Assembly (NCBI GenBank): GCA_031285975.1 | Contig: JAITVE010000211.1 | Coordinates: 1 to 10,673, forward strand | DNA length: 10,673 nucleotides | Direction of reading: 5' to 3' | Origin: Candidatus Adiutrix sp. | GTDB taxonomy: Bacteria; Desulfobacterota; Desulfarculia; Adiutricales; Adiutricaceae | Part shown: piece after piece, positions 1-5,935 of the stretch | Numbering within the stretch: position 1 is the stretch's first letter | Layout: each line of letters begins with the position of its first letter | The notes under the pieces: generated by a model | Database searches by the model: none | Seen by the model: the letters and a program-made list of their open reading frames with translations, nothing else | Told to the model about the DNA's origin: nothing | Position numbers and translations under genes: made by a program

Positions 1-714
1 CTGAACCCGGCCCTGAGCCTGGCCGAGCTCCTCCACACCATCGACGCCGAACTGAGCCCGGACGAGGAAACTTTCCGCCTCCGCCTCAGTTCCATCGAAC
101 CCCCGGAACTGGACGGCGAAATCCTGGCCGCCTACGAAATGTACCCCTGGCTGGCTCCCCATTTCCACCTGCCCCTCCAAAGCGGTAGCGACCGGGTGCT
201 GGAACTGATGGGCCGAACCTACCGCGCGGCGCAGTTCCGGGACTTGGTGACCCGCCTGAACCGCAGCTGGCCCCTGGCCGCCATCGGCGTGGACGTGATG
301 GCCGGTTTCCCCGGCGAAAGCGACCGCGATTTCCAAGACAGCTACGATCTCCTGGCCGAACTGCCGGTCAGCTATTTCCATGTCTTCCCCTATTCCAAAC
401 GCCCCGGCACCCGCGCCGCCGAAAGCCCCGGGCAAATCCCGGAACACATAAAACGCGCCCGCGTTCAGGAACTCAAAAAGCTGAACCAAGAGCGCCGCCA
501 AGCCTTTGCCGCCCTCAACCACGGCCAAGCGCAGCTTGGCTTGGTGGAGAACACCCCCCACGCCCCCAGCGGCCGCCTCAAGGTCATCACCGGCAACTAC
601 CTCTCCGCCCTCCTCCCCGAAGACGTTCGCGGGCTGCCTCCCGGCGCGCTCCTTCACGTCGCCATCGAAGCCTCCCGCAACCCTTGGAACCTTTTGGAAG
701 CCAAGCCCGTTTAG
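1..714 (+). CDS. mtaB: tRNA t6A37 methylthiotransferase MtaB, C-terminal part (5' end outside window)
   Basis: Radical-SAM methylthiotransferase that adds a methylthio group to N6-threonylcarbamoyladenosine at position 37 of tRNAs reading ANN codons; cytosolic. The frame is open from base 1, so 237 C-terminal residues are seen of a family usually near 430. The N-terminal domain and the CxxxCxxC cluster motif lie off the window. Visible family motifs, in fragment numbering: RLSSIEP at 28-34, HLPLQSGSD at 56-64, GFPGE at 102-106 and HVFPYSKRPGT at 127-137. A TRAM-like RNA-binding domain follows at about 175-233. RLSSIEP and the FPYSKRPGT stretch fit MtaB better than MiaB or RimO. The TAG stop (712-714) lies inside the first bases of a palindromic element. 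No functional link to the flagellar genes is apparent, and a separate promoter starts those. The family call is firm; the subfamily is likely. Confidence 0.9.
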   Translation: MNPALSLAELLHTIDAELSPDEETFRLRLSSIEPPELDGEILAAYEMYPWLAPHFHLPLQSGSDRVLELMGRTYRAAQFRDLVTRLNRSWPLAAIGVDVMAGFPGESDRDFQDSYDLLAELPVSYFHVFPYSKRPGTRAAESPGQIPEHIKRARVQELKKLNQERRQAFAALNHGQAQLGLVENTPHAPSGRLKVITGNYLSALLPEDVRGLPPGALLHVAIEASRNPWNLLEAKPV

Positions 715-816
715 AGCGCTTTTCTATTGCAAGGTAGTCTGCATGAAATGAAAAGCGCCCGGATGTTTACGTATTTTGCAATTTACTAAAGGCAGGTAAA
801 TTGCAAAATGCTCTAA
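711..816. repeat. Nested palindromic element with TTAGAGC / GCTCTAA ends, overlapping the mtaB stop codon
   Basis: The outer arms TTAGAGC (711-717) and GCTCTAA (810-816) are exact inverse complements. Inside are two more inverted repeats. GCGCTTTTC (716-724) pairs with GAAAAGCGC (750-758). ATTTTGCAATTTAC (773-786) pairs perfectly with 796-809 across a 9-base loop. The outermost bases contain the mtaB stop codon TAG (712-714). No T-run follows the hairpins, so this is not a classical intrinsic terminator, although the 14-bp hairpin could protect the mtaB mRNA 3' end. The ends match those of the element after fliQ (7700-7759), which suggests one dispersed family of small palindromic elements. 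The base pairing is seen directly; family membership is inferred. Confidence 0.75.
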
Positions 817-834
817 GAGAAAGCTCCGCGCGAA

Positions 835-970
835 GATTTATTCTCAGGCCAATTCATTTTGAGAAAATCGCGCTTCTCCCTCCTCGTCATTCCGGCTTTC
901 GCCGGTATGACGGCGGGGGTGGAATGATTTTCCAAATGAGGCCTCCCAGGAGGCCTGGATTTATTCTCAG
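835..970. repeat. Palindromic, MITE-like element flanked by a 13-bp direct repeat
   Basis: GATTTATTCTCAG occurs exactly at 835-847 and again at 958-970. Between the copies lies a nested, imperfect palindrome. The outer arms are 846-869 (starting AGGCC, ending GAAAATC) and 926-944 (starting GATTTT, ending AGGCCT), which pair apart from a few extra bases in the left arm. The core CGTCATTCCGGC (885-896), TTTC, GCCGGTATGACG (901-912) has 12-bp arms with one mismatch. A tight palindrome AGGCCTCC-CA-GGAGGCCT (939-956) sits at the right edge. The GTCATTCC...GGAATGAC style of core is a common REP-like repeat in proteobacterial genomes. Direct repeats flanking an inverted repeat resemble a small transposed element, but 13 bp is long for a target duplication. 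A short frame at 801-995 crosses it and shows no coding character. Confidence 0.6.
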
Positions 971-987
971 CATTGATTCACATAATA

Positions 988-996
988 TGCTATAAT
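988..996 (+). promoter_or_regulatory. Extended -10 (sigma70-type) promoter for the motA operon
   Basis: TGC-TATAAT at 988-996 is a perfect -10 hexamer with the TG of an extended -10 element. No good -35 exists at 16-18 bp spacing (968-973 reads CAGCAT), and TTGATT at 973-978 is too close. An extended -10 can compensate for a weak -35. The start of transcription would fall near 1003, giving an untranslated leader of about 150 bases before motA. It lies in an AT-rich island between the repeats and the operon. Confidence 0.55.
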
Positions 997-999
997 TAC

Positions 1000-1153
1000 A
1001 AGGCCGAGGTGTGCCTTGCCTGGCCCAGGCGGGCGTTGCGCTTCGTTATGTTTAATTAGGGTTAATTTAGGCATGTTTATTGCTTGCCTTGTTTGGGGTC
1101 AGAGAAGTGCCGGGCTGGCCGGTGATTGACCGCTGTTTTTCTTCAGGTGAACT
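1000..1153 (+). other. Predicted 5' leader of motA with small palindromes
   Basis: Right at the predicted transcription start are two adjacent palindromes: AAGGC (1000-1004) pairing with GCCTT (1013-1017), then GCCTGG-C-CCAGGC (1018-1030). They could be an operator or 5' mRNA hairpins. AT-rich TTAATT repeats follow (about 1051-1066). A weak hairpin, GGTCA (1097-1101) with TGACC (1127-1131), encloses CCGG pairs and is followed by five Ts at 1136-1140, so a weak attenuator is conceivable. AGGTGA (1145-1150) serves as the motA ribosome-binding site. No known riboswitch class is recognised here, and no sigma54 or sigma28 site with correct spacing was found. Confidence 0.35.
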
Positions 1154-1918
1154 ATGGATATCGCCACCATTATAGGAATCTTTTCCTGCATTGGACTGCT
1201 GATAGTCTCCATGACTATGGATGTGGGGCTGTCGGCGTTTTACGACCTGCCGTCCATTCTGGTGGTCTGCGGGGGCACGGCCTGCGCCACCATGATTAAT
1301 TATCCCCTGCGGGATTGCCTGAACACCATCTCCGTCCTGAAAAACGCCTTCATCACCCAGCCCATCACCATCGGCGAAATCGTCACCGGCTTCACCACCT
1401 TCTCGGCCAAGGCCCGCAAGGAAGGGCTCCTGTCGCTGGAAAACGACATCAGAAATATCAAAGACCCCTTTTTGCAAAAGGGCTTGCAATTGACCGTGGA
1501 CGGGCTGGAGCCCCAGGCCATCACCGAAATCCTGGAGACGGAAATCGCTTTTCAGGAGTCCCGGCACCGGCTGGGGGCCGATATTTTTCAGACCATGGGC
1601 AATTTCGCCCCGGCTTTCGGCATGATCGGCACCCTCATCGGGCTCATCGCCATGCTTCGCCACCTGGACGACCCCTCCAACATCGGCCCGGCCATGTCCC
1701 TGGCCCTGGTGACCACCTTTTACGGGGCCATTTTGTCCAACATGATTTTTGTGCCCATCGCCGGGAAGCTGCGGGCCCGCTCGCAGGATGAGAGCCGGGG
1801 CAAGGAGCTGATTCTTCAAGGCATCCTGTCGCTGTGCCGGGGCGATAACCCCCGCATTATCGAACAGAAACTGCACGCCTTCCTGCCGCCTTCGGCCCGC
1901 ATTTCCGTTTTTCGGTGA
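1154..1918 (+). CDS. motA: Flagellar stator protein MotA (PomA-like)
   Basis: Inner-membrane stator subunit that surrounds MotB and pushes on the rotor. At 254 aa it is the short PomA-like form. The N-terminus MDIATIIG is typical, and AGGTGA lies upstream at 1145-1150. Membrane segments are at about 1-20, 31-50, 150-170 and 183-203. The cytoplasmic loop carries R88 and E96, eight residues apart in ARKEGLLSLE, matching E. coli MotA R90 and E98, which contact FliG. The C-terminal pair of helices has the hallmark FAPAFGMIGTLIGL (151-164), with P153 at the conserved proline position, and TTFYGAILSNMIFVPIAGKL (187-206). This is the first gene after the promoter, and its TGA overlaps the GTG of the next gene (GTGA), implying translational coupling. 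Whether it uses protons or sodium cannot be decided from the sequence. Confidence 0.95.
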   Translation: MDIATIIGIFSCIGLLIVSMTMDVGLSAFYDLPSILVVCGGTACATMINYPLRDCLNTISVLKNAFITQPITIGEIVTGFTTFSAKARKEGLLSLENDIRNIKDPFLQKGLQLTVDGLEPQAITEILETEIAFQESRHRLGADIFQTMGNFAPAFGMIGTLIGLIAMLRHLDDPSNIGPAMSLALVTTFYGAILSNMIFVPIAGKLRARSQDESRGKELILQGILSLCRGDNPRIIEQKLHAFLPPSARISVFR

Positions 1919-2730
1919 CGGCCGTGAGAAGGCGGGCACGCGGCGGCAACAACCCGGGCGATGGCGGTCGGGGTATGCTGATGCTCACCACCGTGATGCT
2001 GATTCTGCTCTGCTTTTTCGTCTTCATGGTGTCGCGGTCGAACTTTGACGAGGCGAAATACGCCAATGCCGTCCGCTCCATTAAACAGTCCTTCGGCTCG
2101 CTGCCCGGCGGGCGGTCGGCCATGGGGGCGGAGGAGGGGCTGCCGGAGTTCGGCCTGGACGAAGAGGGGCGGCTGACGCGGCCCGATCTGGAAATGGGGC
2201 GCATCCGGGCGGTACTGGCTCCGGCTCTTCTGGACGGGCGGGCGGGCATCATCCACACCCGGAACCGGCGCATTATTTCGCTCTCAGCCGGGCTGGCCTT
2301 TAACCTCGACGAGTCGGCCCTGAGTGAGGAAATGGTGGAAACCCTGACGGTTTTCGCCCAAATCATGGCCGAAAACAACGTGCCCATCGCCGTGGAGGGC
2401 CACACCGACAACACGCCCCCCCAGACCGAGGGGGTGGGCGACAACTGGGACGTCTCCAGCCGCCGGGCCTTGGCCGTGCTGGACTTTTTGACCGCCACCG
2501 GCGGGCTGGCCCCGGCCCGGCTTTCGGCCTTTGCCTATGCCGGAACCAAGCCGCTCCATTCCAACGCCCTCCCCCAGGGGCGGGCCGGGAATAACCGGGT
2601 GGATTTGGCGCTGGATTTTTCCGAAATCACGGCGGCGGAATTGGGGAATTTGGCGGAAAAGGCCACCAGCTACAACTTCCAGGGCTTTGACTTCCTCCTT
2701 CGGGATCCGCAGGGGGGCGCTGATGAGTGA
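1915..2730 (+). CDS. motB: MotB-like OmpA-domain stator protein lacking the channel Asp (first MotB)
   Basis: A 271-aa MotB-family protein with a short basic N-terminus (RRRAR), one membrane helix (about 21-40), a linker with the MotB-like stretch NFDEAKYANAVRSIKQSFG (43-61), and an OmpA-like peptidoglycan-binding domain (about 118-236). That domain is canonical: EGHTDN (161-166, D165), NWDVSSRRA (177-185, R184) and NNRVD (226-230). The helix is not canonical. Aligned on its LLCFFV stretch, the usual W-x-x-T-F-A-D is replaced, T26 sits where the ion-binding Asp belongs, and residues 17-44 contain no acidic residue. The GTG start at 1915 overlaps the motA stop, and the 3' end overlaps the second motB. 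Anchoring to the cell wall looks intact, but ion conduction by this chain alone looks unlikely. GTG at 1924 is an alternative start. Confidence 0.9.
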   Translation: MTAVRRRARGGNNPGDGGRGMLMLTTVMLILLCFFVFMVSRSNFDEAKYANAVRSIKQSFGSLPGGRSAMGAEEGLPEFGLDEEGRLTRPDLEMGRIRAVLAPALLDGRAGIIHTRNRRIISLSAGLAFNLDESALSEEMVETLTVFAQIMAENNVPIAVEGHTDNTPPQTEGVGDNWDVSSRRALAVLDFLTATGGLAPARLSAFAYAGTKPLHSNALPQGRAGNNRVDLALDFSEITAAELGNLAEKATSYNFQGFDFLLRDPQGGADE

Positions 2731-3586
2731 AGCGGCGAAAGCGCAGAATGGCGCGAATCAGGCCTCGCCGTTTGGCGATACCGGCGGTTCCGGTACCATG
2801 CCGCCCCTGCGGAGGCGGCCCCCAAAGGCAGCGGCTGCCGTGGCCCCATCGGGCTGGATGGTCACTTTCGCCGACATGGTGACCCTGCTGTTGACCTTTT
2901 TGGTCATGGTGGTCAGCATCACCACGCTTGACCCGCACACGGTTTTGCCCCTAAAAGAGGGCGTGGTGCTGGAGCGGCCTGTGGACTCCGTGCAACTGGG
3001 CGACGGGGCGCTGCTCTTCGCGGATCAGGGGAAGCTGGCCCCGGTGATTGAACTGGCGGCCAATCTGGACAAACTGCCGCCGGACGTGATGTTCGACCAG
3101 CAGGAGATCAAGAACGCCATCTTCCAGCTTGACCCGGCCAAAACCCCGGACTATGAGCGGATGCGGCAAGCGGCCGACGAGGGCGTGAGCGTCTTCCGCG
3201 ACAACCGGGGGTTGGTGATCCAGTGGGATCGCAGTTTAATTTTTGCCGAGGGCGACAGCCGGTTGCTGGACGAGCACTTGGGCTTGCTCCAAAGCGTGGC
3301 CCTGTTCCTGAAAAGCCTGAGCCTGCCGGTGAGCATTGAGGGCCACACCAACCCCCTTTCGCCTGCGGAGGGCGGCTCGGAAGCGGCGGCCTACGCGCTG
3401 TCCCTGGCGCGGTCGAAGGCGGTGATGGAATATCTGGCCGGGCTGGGAGTGGCTGAAGCGCGCTTCCGCCTGGGCGGCTACGGCGGGGCCCGCCCCCGCA
3501 ACCTTGACCCGGACGCGGCCTGGGAAAACAGCCGCCTGGAAATAGTGGTGTATAAGCCGGAGCCGACCTCGCTGTTCGGGCGTTGA
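2723..3586 (+). CDS. motB: MotB-like stator protein with channel Asp but atypical OmpA domain (second MotB)
   Basis: A 287-aa MotB-family protein. The start is ATG 2723, with AGGGGGG at 2711-2717; the open frame continues upstream only as overlap with the previous gene. A 44-residue Pro/Ala-rich cytoplasmic tail precedes a textbook helix GWMVTFADMVTLLLTFLVMV (44-63), where D51 is the expected ion-binding Asp. A long linker of about 90 residues follows, then an OmpA-like domain (about 155-279). That domain is degenerate at its signature. GHTN (207-210) replaces GHTD, the Asn of the usual NxxLSxxRA is missing, and the usual NRRVE reads NSRLE (269-273). R230, equivalent to the DAP-contacting Arg of OmpA domains, is kept. 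The start overlaps the first motB by 8 bases (ATGAGTGA), indicating coupled translation and probably a joint complex. Confidence 0.92.
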   Translation: MSEAAKAQNGANQASPFGDTGGSGTMPPLRRRPPKAAAAVAPSGWMVTFADMVTLLLTFLVMVVSITTLDPHTVLPLKEGVVLERPVDSVQLGDGALLFADQGKLAPVIELAANLDKLPPDVMFDQQEIKNAIFQLDPAKTPDYERMRQAADEGVSVFRDNRGLVIQWDRSLIFAEGDSRLLDEHLGLLQSVALFLKSLSLPVSIEGHTNPLSPAEGGSEAAAYALSLARSKAVMEYLAGLGVAEARFRLGGYGGARPRNLDPDAAWENSRLEIVVYKPEPTSLFGR

Positions 3587-3630
3587 ACCGGCGGCTTTTG
3601 ACGGTTTCTTTATTAATATGGTTTTTTCGC

Positions 3631-3636
3631 TATAAT
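3631..3636 (+). promoter_or_regulatory. Candidate internal -10 box before fliL
   Basis: A perfect TATAAT at 3631-3636, preceded by CGC, sits in a 70-base AT-rich gap after the second motB, unlike the GC-rich surroundings. TTTATT at 3609-3614 is a weak -35 at 16-bp spacing. TTGACG at 3598-3603 is a better hexamer but 27 bp away, which is too far. Transcription would start near 3643, only about 14 bases before the fliL ATG. The box shares GCTATAAT with the motA promoter. Confidence 0.4.
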
Positions 3637-3656
3637 GGTATTTTGGGAGGTGCGAT

Positions 3657-4304
3657 ATGGCAGCGCAAAAAGGTAAAACCCCGCCCCCGGCGGAAGAAGA
3701 AAGCAAAAGCAGCGCGGGCGAGAGCGGAGCCCCGGCGGCAGCGGCCCCCGCGAAAAAGGGCGGCAAGCTGAAGCTGATAATTATTGTCGTGCTGGCCCTG
3801 GTGGTGGGCGGCGGCGGCGCGGTAGGGGTTATGAAATTCATGGGCGGCGGCTCCCAGCCGGAAGCCGCGGCTGAAGCCCCGGAAGGCGAGCCCGCCGAAC
3901 CCGCCGGTGAAGGCGAAGCGGCCCCCGCCAAAGAAGGCGCGGCCCCGGCTGAGGGCGGTGAAGGCGGCGAAGGCGGTGAGGAAGGCGTGGAGCCCGTAGC
4001 CGACGTCGGCCCCCAGAACATTGAGTTCAAACCCTTTGTCGTCAACCTTGGGGGCGGCAACCGCTTCTTGAAGCTGACCATGAGCGTGGAAGCCGACACC
4101 CAGGAACTGGCGGACGAAATCAATAAAAAAATGCCCCAGTTCCGCGACCTGATCCTCATGCTCCTGTCCAGCCTGTCCTATGACGACATTTCCACCCTGG
4201 ACGGCAAAGTGAGGCTGCGCAACCAGATGCTCAACCGCATCAACATCCAGCTTTCCGCCGGGAAGGTCAGGAACATTTATTTTTCCGAATTCGTGATGCA
4301 GTAA
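3657..4304 (+). CDS. fliL: Flagellar basal body-associated protein FliL
   Basis: Single-pass inner-membrane protein that encircles the stator in the periplasm and supports motor output. It has 215 aa, longer than the usual 150-180. ATG 3657 follows a strong GGGAGGTG site (3645-3652). A Lys/Ala/Pro-rich cytoplasmic tail is followed by a membrane helix (about 38-60). Then comes an acidic Gly/Ala/Glu/Pro low-complexity linker (about 62-118) with a GGE triple repeat. The conserved FliL domain spans about 119-215: FKPFVVNL, KLTMSVEADT, INKKMPQFRDLILMLLSS and the terminal IYFSEFVMQ. The extra length is almost all linker. It stands between the stator and C-ring genes, consistent with its role at the stator-rotor interface. 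The family call is certain. Confidence 0.95.
   Translation: MAAQKGKTPPPAEEESKSSAGESGAPAAAAPAKKGGKLKLIIIVVLALVVGGGGAVGVMKFMGGGSQPEAAAEAPEGEPAEPAGEGEAAPAKEGAAPAEGGEGGEGGEEGVEPVADVGPQNIEFKPFVVNLGGGNRFLKLTMSVEADTQELADEINKKMPQFRDLILMLLSSLSYDDISTLDGKVRLRNQMLNRINIQLSAGKVRNIYFSEFVMQ
3954..3980 (+). repeat. Three tandem 9-bp units in the fliL linker
   Basis: GGCGGTGAA (3954-3962), GGCGGCGAA (3963-3971) and GGCGGTGAG (3972-3980) are in frame and encode Gly-Gly-Glu three times. Copy-number change by slippage would keep the reading frame and alter only the length of the periplasmic linker. Confidence 0.8.
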
Positions 4305-4339
4305 GCCGCAAGGCCCGTGAGCATTGAAGAGGTAGGCCC

Positions 4340-5329
4340 ATGGCCAAAATTCTGACCCAGGATGAGGTGGACGCCCTGCTGAAAGGCATGGGCGGCGGCG
4401 AGGTCGAGACCGAAAGCGACAACAGCGGGGGCGATGAAGGCATCACCCCCTACGACCTCACCAACCAAGACCGCATCATTCGCGGGCGTATGCCCACCCT
4501 GGAAATCATCAACGACCGCTTTGCCCGGTTTTTTCGCCAAACCATGTCCACATCCCTGCGGAAGGTCATTGATATTTCGGCCTTTTCCATTGACATGATT
4601 AAGTTCGGCGAGTTTATGCGGGCACTGCCGGTGCCCACGAGCCTCCACATCTTCAAGGCCGACCCCCTGCGGGGCCATGCCATCATGGTCATTGAGACCA
4701 AGCTGGTGTTTAACTTGGTGGACAGCTTTTTCGGCGGCAGCGGGCGCGGCTACATCAAGGTTGAGGGGCGGGACTTTACGCCTATCGAGGCCCGGCTCAT
4801 CACCAAGGTCATTAAAATGGCCTTGAGCGATTTGGAAAAGGCCTGGAACCCGGTGCACCCCCTGACCCTGAGTTATGTGCGCAGCGAGACCAATCCCCAG
4901 TTCGCCTCGGTGGTGGCCCCCACGGAAGTGGTCATCGTCATCAAGTTCGAGGTGGAGTTGGAGCAGACCGTGGGGACGCTCATCATCTGCCTCCCCTATT
5001 CCACCATCGAGCCCATCCGCTCGAAACTCTACGCGGGCTTCCAGAGCGACCAGCTGGAAGTGGACACGGCCTGGATCAACCGCTTCATCGAGCGGGTGCG
5101 CGAGGCCGAGGTCAACATGATTGTGGAACTGGGCCGGGCCATGGTCACCGGCGAGGACATCATGAACCTGACCACCGGCGACGTCATCATGCTGACCCAC
5201 GATGTGCGGGAACCCTTGGAAGTCAAGGTTGAGGGCGTGCCCAAGTTCAAAGTTTTCGCCGGTTCCTCCCGTGGGCAGAAGGCCGTGCGGGTGGTGGGCG
5301 ACATCGCGCCGAAGATATGGGAAGAGTAA
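4340..5329 (+). CDS. fliM: Flagellar motor switch protein FliM
   Basis: Middle component of the cytoplasmic switch ring; it binds CheY-P and links FliG to FliN. At 329 aa it has normal length. The N-terminal CheY-binding peptide is intact (ILTQDEVDALL, 4-14), followed by an acidic Gly-rich tether (15-35). The CheC-like middle domain (about 36-240) has RFFRQTMSTSLRK and the GGxG motif FFGGSGRG (130-137) that contacts FliG. The SpoA domain occupies about 250-325 (LEVKVEGVPKFKVFAG). ATG 4340 follows GAGGT (4329-4333), 35 bases after fliL. After its stop come 103 bases without an evident gene before fliN. Confidence 0.97.
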   Translation: MAKILTQDEVDALLKGMGGGEVETESDNSGGDEGITPYDLTNQDRIIRGRMPTLEIINDRFARFFRQTMSTSLRKVIDISAFSIDMIKFGEFMRALPVPTSLHIFKADPLRGHAIMVIETKLVFNLVDSFFGGSGRGYIKVEGRDFTPIEARLITKVIKMALSDLEKAWNPVHPLTLSYVRSETNPQFASVVAPTEVVIVIKFEVELEQTVGTLIICLPYSTIEPIRSKLYAGFQSDQLEVDTAWINRFIERVREAEVNMIVELGRAMVTGEDIMNLTTGDVIMLTHDVREPLEVKVEGVPKFKVFAGSSRGQKAVRVVGDIAPKIWEE

Positions 5330-5432
5330 CTCCGCCGGGGCGGCGGCGATGTTCAAACGGTTCAGCCGGGACGCGGCGGCCGTGCCCTTCGTTCAGTTTT
5401 GACAATGACATGGAAAATTCTTGGAGATTACT

Positions 5433-5873
5433 ATGGCTGATACACCCCCCATTTCACAGAACGATCTTGACAAACTCATGAGCGACGACGACGGCCTGGA
5501 GCAGGACTGGGGCGACCCCGGCCCGGCCATGCCCCCGCCGGGTATGGACGTTCCCGGCGGCGGGCCGGGCGCGCATTTCGGCCCGCCCCCCAGCGCGGCG
5601 GCCGACGGCGCCAGCCGCCCGCTGGACTTCATCCTTGACCTTCCCCTGGAAATCTCGGTGGAGCTGGGCCGGGCCCGCATGGTCATCAACGACCTGTTGC
5701 AGCTCGGCCAGGGTTCGGTTATCGAACTGAGCAAGCTGGCCGGCGAGCCCCTGGAAATCTTCGTCAACGGCAAGCTGGTGGCCCGCGGCGAGGTGGTGGT
5801 GGTGAACGAAAAATTCGGCGTGCGCGTCACCGACATCGTCAGCCCCATGGAGCGCGTCAAGAGCCTGAGCTAG
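5433..5873 (+). CDS. fliN: Flagellar motor switch protein FliN with a FliM-like N-terminal motif
   Basis: Lowest C-ring component; it forms rings with FliM and docks the FliH-ATPase complex for export. At 146 aa it is of the usual FliN size. ATG 5433 is chosen because TGGAG (5422-5426) lies 6 bases upstream; a TTG at 5421 in the same frame is inside that site. The SpoA domain (about 63-145) is canonical: DLPLEISVELGRARM, LLQLGQGSVIEL, EPLEIFVNGKLVARGEVVVV and FGVRVTDIV. Residues 7-16 (ISQNDLDKLM) resemble the CheY-binding peptide of FliM. They are joined to the SpoA domain by an acidic and then a Pro/Gly-rich linker (about 17-62). FliY proteins have a similar N-terminal peptide, but the CheC-like middle domain of FliY is absent. 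Confidence 0.95.
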   Translation: MADTPPISQNDLDKLMSDDDGLEQDWGDPGPAMPPPGMDVPGGGPGAHFGPPPSAAADGASRPLDFILDLPLEISVELGRARMVINDLLQLGQGSVIELSKLAGEPLEIFVNGKLVARGEVVVVNEKFGVRVTDIVSPMERVKSLS

Positions 5874-5883
5874 CCCGCCTTGA

Positions 5884-5913
5884 CCGGGCCGCCGCGATAT
5901 CCGCCCGGCCCGG
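5884..5913 (+). terminator. GC-rich hairpin between fliN and fliO (possible attenuator)
   Basis: CCGGGCC (5884-5890) is the exact inverse complement of GGCCCGG (5907-5913), across a 16-base loop. The following bases (CTGTGTTTGATTT) are T-rich but interrupted, so termination would be partial at best. It starts 10 bases after the fliN stop and overlaps the -35 region of the box at 5936-5941. Confidence 0.4.
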
Positions 5914-5935
5914 CTGTGTTTGATTTGAATCGCAC

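Noticed and set aside
801..995. A 64-codon + strand frame between mtaB and motA.
   Set aside because: It starts in one palindromic element and crosses the other, has no ribosome-binding site, and its product shows no recognisable feature.
1021..1040. TGG...TTGC resembling a sigma54 site upstream of motA.
   Set aside because: The GG and GC are 16 bases apart start to start instead of 12, so it cannot serve as a -24/-12 promoter.
1097..1140. Hairpin GGTCA/TGACC followed by five Ts just before motA, considered as a terminator or attenuator.
   Set aside because: The stem is only 5 bp plus a weak inner CCGG pair and the T-run is short, so it is mentioned only as a possibility in the leader entry.
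1915..2034. Possibility that the odd N-terminus of the first MotB is a frameshift hiding a normal helix.
   Set aside because: The frame yields a continuous hydrophobic helix running directly into MotB-like sequence, and the GTGA overlap with motA is a natural start, so substitution is more likely than a frame error. Read-level confirmation is not possible here.
2531..2722. Upstream extension of the second motB reading frame into the first motB.
   Set aside because: This part is an out-of-frame reading of the first motB OmpA domain. ATG 2723 has a strong AGGGGGG site and gives a normal MotB N-terminus.
5349..5402. A 17-codon frame (ATG to TGA) in the fliM-fliN gap.
   Set aside because: It has no convincing ribosome-binding site, it is very short and GC-biased, and nothing separates it from chance.
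5399..5404. A perfect TTGACA before fliN.
   Set aside because: No acceptable -10 lies 16-18 bp downstream; the fliN ribosome-binding site occupies that place.
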